Origin: JAVBUZ01 sp031554725
GTDB lineage: Bacteria > Bacillota > Clostridia > Lachnospirales > Lachnospiraceae
Assembly: GCA_031554725.1 (NCBI GenBank)
Contig: JAVBUZ010000141.1
Coordinates: 1 to 16,723 of the forward strand
DNA: 16,723 nucleotides
Direction: 5' to 3'
In this document: one piece after another, positions 7,997-14,656 of the stretch
Layout: each line of letters starts with the position of its first letter
How positions within the stretch are numbered: position 1 is the stretch's first letter
Translations under genes and position numbers: made by a program
The notes under the pieces: generated by a model
What the model saw: only the letters and a program-made list of their open reading frames with translations
Told to the model about the DNA's origin: nothing
Database searches by the model: none

Positions 7997-8602
7997 ATGG
8001 CAGAATTAAGACATTTAACGACAAAGAGACTGGTACTAAGGGAATTTACCAAAGACGACTTTCAAGGAGTGCATGCCTATGCGTCCAATCCTAACAATAT
8101 AAGATATATGATATGGGGGCCAAATTCCAAAGAAGATACCGAAAATTTTCTGAAAGAATGTATTAGCGAGAGAGACGTTAAACCTAGACTAAAATTTGAT
8201 TATGCAATTACCTTGAAAGAAATTAAGGATGGTGTGGAAATCCCAGGAAAGGTGATAGGTGGTTGTGGAATCTATCTTAATGAAAATAGAGATACAGGGA
8301 TGCTTGGATGGACACTGCATATGGATTATTGGAAGCAAGGATATATGGTAGAGGCAGGAGAAGCACTTTTAAAATATGGATTTGACGAATTAGAATTGCA
8401 TCGAATTTATGCTACATGTAATGCTGAGAACTATGGTTCGTATCGTGTAATGGAAAAATTGGGTATGCGTAGGGAGGCTCATTTTGTTCAAGCCAGGTTT
8501 GGAAAAGTGGGCAGTGAAAAGACATGGTTTGATGAATATCACTATGGAATACTTAGAAGTGAGTGGGAGAATAAGCATGAAGATAACTTACATATTTCAT
8601 AG
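7997..8602 (+). CDS. GNAT acetyltransferase, RimJ/RimL type
   Basis: A 201-residue protein of the ribosomal-protein-alanine acetyltransferase-like branch (Acetyltransf_3). It opens with TTKRLVLREFTKDDF, a hallmark of the branch. The acetyl-CoA loop is YWKQGYMVEA (about 111-120), and the C-terminal NAENYGSYRVMEKLGM block (142-157) is the usual Asn/Ser signature. The substrate may be a protein N-terminus or a small amine; many members of this branch are uncharacterised, so none is assigned. I use ATG 7997, with AGGAGG at 7984-7989 seven bases upstream; the longer frame starting at TTG 7946 would begin inside the terminator. Its 3' end overlaps the following hydrolase gene by 26 bases. Confidence 0.9.
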   Translation: MAELRHLTTKRLVLREFTKDDFQGVHAYASNPNNIRYMIWGPNSKEDTENFLKECISERDVKPRLKFDYAITLKEIKDGVEIPGKVIGGCGIYLNENRDTGMLGWTLHMDYWKQGYMVEAGEALLKYGFDELELHRIYATCNAENYGSYRVMEKLGMRREAHFVQARFGKVGSEKTWFDEYHYGILRSEWENKHEDNLHIS

Positions 8603-9302
8603 TGGTTATTTAGTAGAAACGGAAGAAAGATATCTTTTGTATGATTACTATAAGGGGGACATACCTACAATAAACGTGGAAAAGCCTTTATATGTATTTG
8701 CAAGCCATAAGCATGGTGATCACTTTAATGCCAAGATATTTGAGCTTGTTCTAACTCATCCCCGTGTAACATTTATTCTTTCCTATGATATTAAAATGAA
8801 GTCATGGAACAAGGCGAAGTGGAATGTGACAGAAGATATAGCCAAAAGAATTATTTCAGTAAAGGCAAATGAAACGTATCAGATTGATGATATGGAGCTT
8901 ACAACCTTGAAATCCACAGATGAGGGTGTAGCCTTTTTGTTAGGAACCGAAGGCAAAAAGATATTTCATGCAGGAGATTTAAACTGGTGGTATTGGAAAG
9001 AGGAAAGCAAAGCATGGAATAACAATATGACTGCCAACTTCAAGCGTGAAATCGACAAGCTGACAGATGTGTCAATTGATGTTGCTTTTTTACCTTTGGA
9101 CCCAAGACAAGAGGAGTATTACTATCTTGGTCTTGCATATACCTTAAAAACGGCATGTATAAAGGCTGTGTTTCCTATGCATATGTGGAAAGATTACGGG
9201 GTAATAGATAGATTCATAAATGAACATATACCAAGTAATAACGACAGAAATGTCATAAAGATAGAAAATGAAGGTCAGCAGTGGACTTTAAGTGAAGAAT
9301 AG
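8577..9302 (+). CDS. Metallo-beta-lactamase-fold hydrolase
   Basis: A 241-residue protein with the MBL-fold metal motif as SHKHGDHF (His44, His46, Asp48, His49), then HAGD (His131, Asp134) and a C-terminal PMHMW (His202), so both metal sites look complete. It has no signal peptide. The compact size and HAGDLNWW block resemble the stand-alone UlaG/YtkL-like MBL-fold proteins of Firmicutes, whose substrates are mostly unknown; I assign none. The start is ATG 8577, inside the end of the GNAT gene, with GGGAGA at 8565-8570 six bases upstream. Translation is therefore probably coupled to the acetyltransferase, and the two may act in one pathway. Confidence 0.88.
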   Translation: MKITYIFHSGYLVETEERYLLYDYYKGDIPTINVEKPLYVFASHKHGDHFNAKIFELVLTHPRVTFILSYDIKMKSWNKAKWNVTEDIAKRIISVKANETYQIDDMELTTLKSTDEGVAFLLGTEGKKIFHAGDLNWWYWKEESKAWNNNMTANFKREIDKLTDVSIDVAFLPLDPRQEEYYYLGLAYTLKTACIKAVFPMHMWKDYGVIDRFINEHIPSNNDRNVIKIENEGQQWTLSEE

Positions 9303-9312
9303 AGTTACTTTC

Positions 9313-9341
9313 TTTACATTCTAGGCCTAATCCGCTATACT
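9313..9341 (+). promoter_or_regulatory. Sigma-A type promoter for the HtrA-like / yhaM / rlmD operon
   Basis: TTTACA at 9313-9318 and TATACT at 9336-9341 are separated by exactly 17 bases, giving 5/6 matches in each box. It begins 11 bases after the MBL-fold gene, with no terminator between. Confidence 0.75.
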
Positions 9342-9377
9342 TTTAAGAGGAATTAGATAAGAAGAGGAGATCTGCTT

Positions 9378-10697
9378 ATGACCGAAAATGAACAAAATAA
9401 GCAATCGGATTTTATGTTTGAAAAAATGAAGGAAAGACCGATGGACAAAAAGAAGTTACTGCGTAGAACGATTATGACGGCGTCTATGGCTGTGATTTTT
9501 GGCTTAATTGCATGTCTTACCTTCTTAATTTTGGAGCCTGTTTTTACTAGATGGTTATATCCTGAAGAAAAACCACAAATAATTGTTTTTCCAGAAGAGC
9601 TTGATGAAATATCTCCAGAAGATATGATGGTGGAAAACGTAGAGCCCAATATACAAGAGACCGTGGAAAATATTTTACTAGATGGTAGTCAGATAGAAGA
9701 AATTTTATCCAAGGTTAAATTGAATATGGAAAATTATAAGCAATTATATACCTCAATGTCTGACTTTGTTATAACTTTAAACAAATCCATGGTTACAGTA
9801 ACAGGAGTAACCTCCAGCTATGATTTATTCTATAACACCTTGCAAAGCAAGGACATTGCTTCAGGAATTATAGTTGCAAATAATGGAAAAGAGCTGCTTA
9901 TTCTTGTAGACCAAAAGGTAATTAAGGGAGCAGAAAAAATAACAGTTACTTTTTGCGATGCACAGCAGGTGGAAGCCACACAAAAACAAAGTGATAGTGC
10001 AACAGGTCTGTGCGTTTTATCTATAATGCTTTCGGATATTTCGGATAGTACCTTAGAAGAAATTACAGTGGCAGCCTTGGGCTCTTCTAATAGTAGATAT
10101 ATGGCGGGAACACCAATTATTGCACTAGGGAGTCCGATGGGAAATAGCAACTCCATTAATTACGGAATCGTTTCAACACCCGGAACTATTTGGTCCACAA
10201 CAGATGCAAATTATAAGATCTTTATGACAGATATCTATGGAAGTCAAAACGCCACAGGTGCACTTTTTAATTTGCAGGGTCAAATCATTGGTATTATTAC
10301 CACAGGAAAAAATGAAAGCGATATGAAGAACATTGTCTCAGCACTGGGAATCACAGAGCTGAGAAAAGTCATAGAGAAAATGTCAAATGGTATGGCAATT
10401 GCTTATTTAGGAATAAGTGGCGTTGATGTTACTCCAGAGGCACACAATGAAGGAAATGTACCTTATGGTGCATTTGTAAAGGAAGTTGAGATGAACTCCC
10501 CAGCCATGCTGGCAGGAATTCAAAAGGGAGACATCATAACAGGGATAGATGAATCAGAGGTTTTAAACTTTTCTAATTATATGAGTGCACTTCTTAGACT
10601 AAATGCTGGGGACACAGTTAAGGTCTTTGTAGAGCGTCAGGTACAAGACGCTTATAAAGAGGTAGAGCTAAAAATCACTCTTGGAGAAGCGAAGTAA
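9378..10697 (+). CDS. Membrane-anchored HtrA-like trypsin-fold/PDZ protein lacking the catalytic triad (pseudoprotease)
   Basis: A 439-residue protein. It has a cytoplasmic basic N-terminus, one membrane helix (about 31-52), an acidic linker (60-125), an HtrA-like trypsin fold (about 128-335) and one C-terminal PDZ domain (about 340-435, with YGAFVKEVEMNSPAMLAGIQKGDIIT). The layout matches Firmicute HtrA/DegP. At the three catalytic positions, however, the aligned residues are wrong: LVDQKVI (177-182 region) replaces TNNHVI, giving Lys180 for His; SATGLCVLSI replaces TDLAVLKI, giving Gly210 for Asp; and QNATGALF (290-297) replaces GNSGGPLV, giving Ala292 for Ser. The frame is open and has a good ribosome binding site (AGAGGAGA, 9363-9370), so it is a maintained protein rather than a decayed gene. 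It probably binds peptides or partner proteins at the membrane without cleaving them. It appears to head an operon with yhaM and rlmD. Confidence 0.85.
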   Translation: MTENEQNKQSDFMFEKMKERPMDKKKLLRRTIMTASMAVIFGLIACLTFLILEPVFTRWLYPEEKPQIIVFPEELDEISPEDMMVENVEPNIQETVENILLDGSQIEEILSKVKLNMENYKQLYTSMSDFVITLNKSMVTVTGVTSSYDLFYNTLQSKDIASGIIVANNGKELLILVDQKVIKGAEKITVTFCDAQQVEATQKQSDSATGLCVLSIMLSDISDSTLEEITVAALGSSNSRYMAGTPIIALGSPMGNSNSINYGIVSTPGTIWSTTDANYKIFMTDIYGSQNATGALFNLQGQIIGIITTGKNESDMKNIVSALGITELRKVIEKMSNGMAIAYLGISGVDVTPEAHNEGNVPYGAFVKEVEMNSPAMLAGIQKGDIITGIDESEVLNFSNYMSALLRLNAGDTVKVFVERQVQDAYKEVELKITLGEAK

Positions 10698-10733
10698 AAT
10701 GTACAATGATATAAAAAGGAAGTAAATAAAGGA

Positions 10734-10763
10734 AGGAGATACAGAGAATTCTGTATAGAAAAG
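10734..10763 (+). promoter_or_regulatory. yhaM leader with a hairpin between the Shine-Dalgarno sequence and the start codon
   Basis: The only strong Shine-Dalgarno sequence (AGGAG, 10734-10738) is 25 bases from the ATG at 10764, too far for normal use. Between them is a perfect 7-bp hairpin, ATACAGA-GAAT-TCTGTAT (10739-10756). If folded, it leaves 7 bases between AGGAG and ATG, which is the ideal distance. Confidence 0.6.
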
Positions 10764-11708
10764 ATGAAATATATAAAGGATTATAAAGACGGAGATAGAG
10801 TATTTGATATTTATTTGTGTAAGCACAAGCAATCAGCGATGACAAAAAATGGAAAGCCATATGATAATGTAATATTACAAGATAAGACGGGAACCATTGA
10901 TGCGAAAATTTGGGAGCCAAATAGTGCTGGTATCAATGATTTTGATACCTTAGACTATATTGAGGTGTATGGAGAGGTTAATAATTTTCAAGGAGCATTA
11001 CAGGTCAATGTAAAGCGAATTCGTGTTTGTCAGGAAGGCGAATTCGACGCTAGTGATTATTTACCAGTAAGCTCAAAAGATATCGGTGTTATGTACGAAG
11101 AGCTTTTAGGTTACATCAGTAGCATTAATAATACATATATAAAAAAGCTCTTAGAAGCATTTTTTATAGAAGATGAAGCGTTTGTTAAAGCATTTAAAAA
11201 GTCCTCTGCAGCAAAGGCTATTCACCATGGCTTTGTAGGCGGTTTATTGGAACATACCTTGAGCGTAACGAAAATGTGTGACTACTATTGTAGTGTATAT
11301 CCTGTTTTAAAAAGAGACTTATTATTAGCTGCGGCAATGTTCCATGATATTGGAAAGACTAGAGAAATTTCAGCCTTCCCTGAGAATGATTATACCGATG
11401 ATGGTCAGTTGGTGGGTCATATTGTTATGGGTTCTGAGATGGTAACAGAAAAAGCTAGTAAAATAGAAGGATTTCCTAGCGTAGTGTTATCAGAAGTAAA
11501 ACACTGTATTTTAGCGCATCATGGAAAGTATGAATATGGTTCTCCTAAAATTCCAGCATTAGTAGAGGCGCTTGCATTATCTTATGCAGATGATACGGAT
11601 GCAAAAATTCAAACAATGACTGAAATTTTAAATGGAACCAATGAAACTGGATGGTTAGGATATAATAGATTATTTGAATCTAACCTACGTAGATCAAAAG
11701 TAGAATAA
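10764..11708 (+). CDS. yhaM: 3'-5' exoribonuclease YhaM (OB-fold plus HD domain)
   Basis: A 314-residue protein, the same length as Bacillus subtilis YhaM. It has an N-terminal OB-fold (about 8-88, with NGKPYDNVILQDKTGTIDAKIW) that binds RNA, then an HD phosphohydrolase-type nuclease domain (about 150-290). Metal-binding residues are visible in LLEHT (His164), FHDIGK (His194, Asp195), GHIVMGSE (His219), LAHHG (His252, His253) and SYADDTDAK (about Asp277). YhaM shortens RNA 3' ends and trims decay intermediates in the cytosol. No other start in this frame is near a ribosome binding site, and the first residues fit the family, so ATG 10764 is kept despite its distant Shine-Dalgarno sequence. 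It follows the HtrA-like gene by 66 bases and precedes rlmD by 21, so co-transcription is likely. Confidence 0.93.
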   Translation: MKYIKDYKDGDRVFDIYLCKHKQSAMTKNGKPYDNVILQDKTGTIDAKIWEPNSAGINDFDTLDYIEVYGEVNNFQGALQVNVKRIRVCQEGEFDASDYLPVSSKDIGVMYEELLGYISSINNTYIKKLLEAFFIEDEAFVKAFKKSSAAKAIHHGFVGGLLEHTLSVTKMCDYYCSVYPVLKRDLLLAAAMFHDIGKTREISAFPENDYTDDGQLVGHIVMGSEMVTEKASKIEGFPSVVLSEVKHCILAHHGKYEYGSPKIPALVEALALSYADDTDAKIQTMTEILNGTNETGWLGYNRLFESNLRRSKVE

Positions 11709-11729
11709 ATTAAAGGGTAGTTGTCAATT

Positions 11730-13151
11730 ATGGAATATAAAAAGAACGATATGGTTACCGTAAAAATTGAAGATATGGGGACCGACGGCGAGGGCATAGG
11801 CAAGGTTGAAGGCTTTACCCTATTCATTAAAGATGCCATTATTGGCGATGAAATTGAAGCAAGAATAACTAAGGCAAAAAAACAGTATGGCTATGCAAGA
11901 GTAGAGAAGGTGATTACACCTTCTCCTTTTCGCGTTCAGCCAGTTTGTGAATTTCATAAACAATGTGGTGGCTGTCAGATTCAAGCAATGGATTATGACA
12001 AACAGCTAGAGTTTAAAGAAAACAAGGTAAAAAACAACCTACTTAGAATAGGAGGCTTTGAAGAAGGCTTTATTGAAAGCATTATGGAGCCGATTGTTGG
12101 TATGAAAGAGCCCTATCGGTATCGAAATAAGGCTCAGTATCCGATGGGAACAGATAGAGAGGGAAACCTAATAACGGGCTTTTACGCTGGAAGAACCCAT
12201 TCTATTATTGCAAATACTCAGTGCTATCTAGGCAAGGAAGAAAACAAAGAAATATTAGAAGCTATTTTAGACTATATGAGAGAAAATGGTGTTACTGCTT
12301 ATAATGAAGAAAGTGGAGAGGGACTGGTGCGCCATATCCTAATCCGCACTGGGTTTACCAGTAAGGAAATTATGGTGTGTCTAATTATCAATGCCAATAC
12401 ACCTAAAGCCCTGCCAAACCAGGACAAGCTATTAGAGATACTAAGCAAATATGACGGTATGACGAGTGTGTCAATTAATCTCAATACAGAAAAAACTAAT
12501 GTAATCATGGGACCTAAAGTATTTACCATATGGGGAAGTCCTACTATTACAGATACCCTACACATTAAGGGTGACAAAAACCAAGGACTAACCTTTAAAA
12601 TATCCCCACTTTCTTTCTATCAGGTAAATCCTGTGCAGACAGAAAAGCTTTATAGCCTTGCACTAGACTATGCGGGGCTTACAGGAGAAGAAACCGTTTG
12701 GGATTTATATTGTGGTATAGGAACTATCTCACTATTCATGGCAACTAAGGCAAAAAAAGTATATGGCGTAGAAGTGATTCCACAGGCCATTGATGATGCC
12801 AAAGAAAATGCGCTACGTAATGGACTCACCAATGCAGAGTTCTTTGTGGGAAAAGCGGAAGAAGTACTACCAGAAAAGTACGAGCAGGAAGGTATCTACG
12901 CAGATGTTATTATAGTTGACCCACCGAGAAAGGGTTGTGATGAAGCCTGTCTTTCTACCATGCTTAAAATGGGCCCGAAAAGAATTGTGTATGTAAGCTG
13001 CGATTCCGCTACCCTAGCGAGGGATTTAAAGATTTTGTGCGAGGGCGGATATGAGCTAAAAAGAGTTAGGGCAGTGGACCAATTTCCGCATACGGGGCAC
13101 GTTGAGTGTATAATAATGATGCATCATTGTGGTGAAAAGAAGAAAAAGTAG
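11730..13151 (+). CDS. rlmD: 23S rRNA (uracil-5-)-methyltransferase, RlmD/RlmCD type
   Basis: A 473-residue TrmA/RumA-family enzyme that transfers methyl from SAM to C5 of uracil in 23S rRNA. The N-terminal TRAM domain (about 1-62) is followed by the four Cys of the iron-sulphur cluster (C73, C79, C82, C165). The methyltransferase domain has motif I DLYCGIG (325-331), VDPPRKG (396-402), the nucleophile Cys424 in YVSCDSATLARD, and the closing DQFPHTGHVE block (450-459). All key residues are present. In Firmicutes one enzyme (RlmCD) can modify both U747 and U1939, so the exact site is open. ATG 11730 is preferred; the in-frame TTG at 11721 is only about 3 bases from the weak AAAGGG site. The gene ends the operon at a strong terminator. 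Confidence 0.93.
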   Translation: MEYKKNDMVTVKIEDMGTDGEGIGKVEGFTLFIKDAIIGDEIEARITKAKKQYGYARVEKVITPSPFRVQPVCEFHKQCGGCQIQAMDYDKQLEFKENKVKNNLLRIGGFEEGFIESIMEPIVGMKEPYRYRNKAQYPMGTDREGNLITGFYAGRTHSIIANTQCYLGKEENKEILEAILDYMRENGVTAYNEESGEGLVRHILIRTGFTSKEIMVCLIINANTPKALPNQDKLLEILSKYDGMTSVSINLNTEKTNVIMGPKVFTIWGSPTITDTLHIKGDKNQGLTFKISPLSFYQVNPVQTEKLYSLALDYAGLTGEETVWDLYCGIGTISLFMATKAKKVYGVEVIPQAIDDAKENALRNGLTNAEFFVGKAEEVLPEKYEQEGIYADVIIVDPPRKGCDEACLSTMLKMGPKRIVYVSCDSATLARDLKILCEGGYELKRVRAVDQFPHTGHVECIIMMHHCGEKKKK

Positions 13152-13178
13152 GTTTTGACCAGAAGATGTTGTGGTTTA

Positions 13179-13198
13179 AATTCAAACAACTTTGAATT
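13179..13198. repeat. Perfect 8-bp inverted repeat after rlmD
   Basis: AATTCAAA (13179-13186) and TTTGAATT (13191-13198) enclose a CAAC loop. It sits between the rlmD stop and the main terminator, followed by an A-rich rather than T-rich run, so it is not a terminator on the + strand. It may stabilise the mRNA end. Confidence 0.5.
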
Positions 13199-13202
13199 GA
13201 GT

Positions 13203-13254
13203 AAAAAAAGGGCAAAAATCGAGATGAAAATGTCGAGTTTTTGCCTATTTTTTT
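13203..13254 (+). terminator. Strong, probably bidirectional terminator of the HtrA-like/yhaM/rlmD operon
   Basis: GGCAAAAATCGA (13211-13222) pairs with TCGAGTTTTTGCC (13233-13245) with a single bulge, flanked by a seven-base A run before and a seven-base T run (13248-13254) after. The symmetric flanks would allow termination in both directions and isolate the sigma-factor module. Confidence 0.9.
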
Positions 13255-13293
13255 ACCCGTTTTTATAGATGCATAGTACTCGCAAAACAGTAG

Positions 13294-13335
13294 TAGTACC
13301 TAGCATAATGTGTAAGATTACAGAGGGACTAGGTA
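13294..13335. repeat. Intergenic palindromic element, copy B (TACCTAG ... CTAGGTA)
   Basis: TACCTAG (13297-13303) and CTAGGTA (13329-13335) form a perfect 7-bp inverted repeat. A nested TGTAA-GA-TTACA lies in the loop, and ACAGAGGG precedes the right arm. The same blocks occur in copy A at 4919-4954 in the opposite order. Confidence 0.4.
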
Positions 13336-13360
13336 TCAATGGTTCTTATGAGTAAATAAA

Positions 13361-13389
13361 TTGTACATCAGGGGGAAAAGGTGTACATT
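13361..13389 (+). promoter_or_regulatory. Tandem TGTACAT sites, or a weak sigma-A promoter
   Basis: TGTACAT occurs at 13362-13368 and 13382-13388, a 20-base period that puts both on one DNA face, as for a tandem operator. The same bases also read as TTGTAC, 17 bases, TACATT, a weak vegetative promoter. The sequence does not decide between these. Confidence 0.3.
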
Positions 13390-13459
13390 AAGAAAAGGAT
13401 TTTACTCAATTTCAAAAAAATAAAACAGTAAATTTAGAAAAAAAATAAAAGTAAAACAT

Positions 13460-13487
13460 TGAACCTTTTCTTATTTTTACGGGTATT
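13460..13487 (+). promoter_or_regulatory. Candidate ECF-sigma promoter, probably autoregulated
   Basis: TGAACC at 13460-13465 resembles the conserved AAC-type -35 box of ECF promoters. GGTATT at 13482-13487 follows at 16 bases, near the position of the usual CGT-type -10. It precedes the operon that encodes an ECF sigma factor, as expected for self-activation. The -10 match is only partial. Confidence 0.5.
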
Positions 13488-13529
13488 AGAAGTGTAAGGA
13501 AATTTAACCATCTTAAAAATAAGAGAAAG
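13464..13529. repeat. Inverted repeat spanning the ECF promoter candidate
   Basis: The arm at 13464-13479, which is the promoter spacer, and the arm at 13514-13529 in the leader are complementary, with 11 consecutive matches (TCTTATTTTTA / TAAAAATAAGA) and further matches outward. The 34-base loop contains the -10 box. The arms are AT-rich, which lowers its weight. Confidence 0.45.
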
Positions 13530-13540
13530 AGAGAGTAAAG

Positions 13541-14092
13541 ATGAAAAAAACTATTATTCTAACTATTACCACTGTAATTCTATTAGCATGTGCAGGTTGT
13601 GCGGCATTTGACAATGCCAATGAGTCTGTTAACGAGGAATGTTCGTCTTTCACATCGCAGACAGGTATAACTACCGAAGATTTACTTATCATAGATGATA
13701 CTATGACTGAGGCTGTAGAGCAAAGCATTGACACCACTTGCCTTGATGATATTTTAGTTGCTTGCTGCAATAACGAGCTTAGCCGTGAGTGGAATATTTT
13801 TAAATCCGATTTGGAGCAGGCTGGATACACTGTCAATTTGAGCGAGGGGCAGTATTGGATTAAAGATGTTGCCAATGGCGAAAGCTATATCTACGGAGAT
13901 ATAAGTAATGAAACTGGTATCGACCGCGTTGTAATCATTGGCTATCATTTTATTTGCGATAGGATAGATAGAACAATTGAGGTGAGGTTTATTGATGAAC
14001 ATACCAACTATTATTATGAAGTTAGTGAGCATTTGGAAGGTAAGGAGGCAAGTAACCTTGATTTCATCCGAAACTGGCTACTAAATGACTAG
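13541..14092 (+). CDS. Unknown lipoprotein, first gene of the ECF sigma operon
   Basis: A 183-residue protein that I do not recognise. It has a short basic N-terminus, a hydrophobic segment and a lipobox: LLAC with Cys17 is the better fit, CAGC with Cys20 an alternative. Residues about 20-62 are polar and acidic, a likely linker. The rest looks like a small alpha/beta domain (EWNIFKSDLEQAGYTVNL, then a strand-rich part with WIKDVANGESYIYGDI). Five further Cys are present (34, 67, 75, 76, 139), which is notable for a surface protein. It would be anchored on the outer face of the membrane. Its position right behind the ECF promoter candidate, 51 bases before the sigma gene, suggests it is part of the sensed or defended envelope function. 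GAGAG-type sequence precedes the ATG; the ribosome binding site is weak. Confidence 0.75.
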   Translation: MKKTIILTITTVILLACAGCAAFDNANESVNEECSSFTSQTGITTEDLLIIDDTMTEAVEQSIDTTCLDDILVACCNNELSREWNIFKSDLEQAGYTVNLSEGQYWIKDVANGESYIYGDISNETGIDRVVIIGYHFICDRIDRTIEVRFIDEHTNYYYEVSEHLEGKEASNLDFIRNWLLND

Positions 14093-14143
14093 GCTACTTA
14101 TACCTGTATCTCCCCTGAGAAAATGAAAGTTTGAGAGTATGAT

Positions 14144-14656
14144 ATGGACACATATATAATTTGTGCCTTGCATGGTGACCAAGAGGCGTTTATGCAGTTG
14201 TATGATGAATATGGTGAAAAGGCCCTTAGGCTTAGCATGGGCATCACCCGGCAACGACAGCTGGCCGAGGATGCAGTTCAAGAAGCTTTTCTTAGAGCTT
14301 ATCGCAAGGGACATCAATTTAAGAAGAACGAGAATTTTGGACCTTGGTTTTATCGAATTGTAATTAATGAGAGTAAACGGGCCTTATCTCGCCATCCACT
14401 GACGGTCGAACTAAACGAGGATGTTGCTAATAAGGCGTCTTTCACTGAGCAGGTTCACTTGAACATGCTGGTTGAGCAATGCTTATTAATGTTATCTGAG
14501 GAACATCGAATTGTGCTGAGTTTAAAGTTTCTCATGGGATATAGCGAAGCTGAAATTGCTCAGGTGCTCAAAAAACCTGTTGGAACAATTAAATCCCGTC
14601 TGTATTACGCAAAGCAGGCTATGTCGCAAATAGTAAGTGGAGGTGACATCAATTGA
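14144..14656 (+). CDS. ECF sigma factor (sigma-70 family, group 4)
   Basis: A 170-residue protein with the two-domain ECF layout. Region 2 is at about 10-78 (GDQEAFMQLYDEYG, then AEDAVQEAFLRAYRKGHQF, then FGPWFYRIVINESKR). After a short linker, region 4 is at about 110-162 (LSEEHRIVLSLKFLMGYSEAEIAQ, then KKPVGTIKSRLYYAKQAM), whose helix-turn-helix reads the -35 box. It would direct RNA polymerase to envelope-stress or signal-response promoters, including probably the one at 13460. The Shine-Dalgarno sequence is weak (GAGAG, 14133-14137). The stop codon overlaps the TTG start of the next gene, the usual arrangement for a sigma/anti-sigma pair made in fixed ratio. Confidence 0.93.
   Translation: MDTYIICALHGDQEAFMQLYDEYGEKALRLSMGITRQRQLAEDAVQEAFLRAYRKGHQFKKNENFGPWFYRIVINESKRALSRHPLTVELNEDVANKASFTEQVHLNMLVEQCLLMLSEEHRIVLSLKFLMGYSEAEIAQVLKKPVGTIKSRLYYAKQAMSQIVSGGDIN

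Larger units (their letters stand above)
13255..13540. other. Long regulatory intergenic region before the ECF module
   Basis: With the terminator, the gene-free stretch from 13152 to 13540 is 389 bases. I see no coding gene in it. It holds the palindromic element copy B, a pair of TGTACAT sites, a very A-rich segment (about 13389-13459), an ECF-type promoter candidate and an inverted repeat that spans it. Confidence 0.6.

Noticed and set aside
8484..8576. N-terminal extension of the MBL-fold protein from TTG 8484
   Set aside because: It only translates the GNAT 3' end in another frame; the fold begins at ATG 8577 with its own site.
9353..9649. Minus-strand open frame opposite the start of the HtrA-like gene
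   Set aside because: Ser-rich shadow of a well-supported + strand gene, without promoter or ribosome binding site.
13294..13335. Possible insertion-sequence terminal repeat
   Set aside because: No transposase, no partner terminus at element distance and no target duplication; treated as a small palindromic element.
13513..13875. Minus-strand open frame of 120 codons opposite the lipoprotein
   Set aside because: No ribosome binding site or family resemblance; it lies opposite a clear lipoprotein with a good signal peptide.
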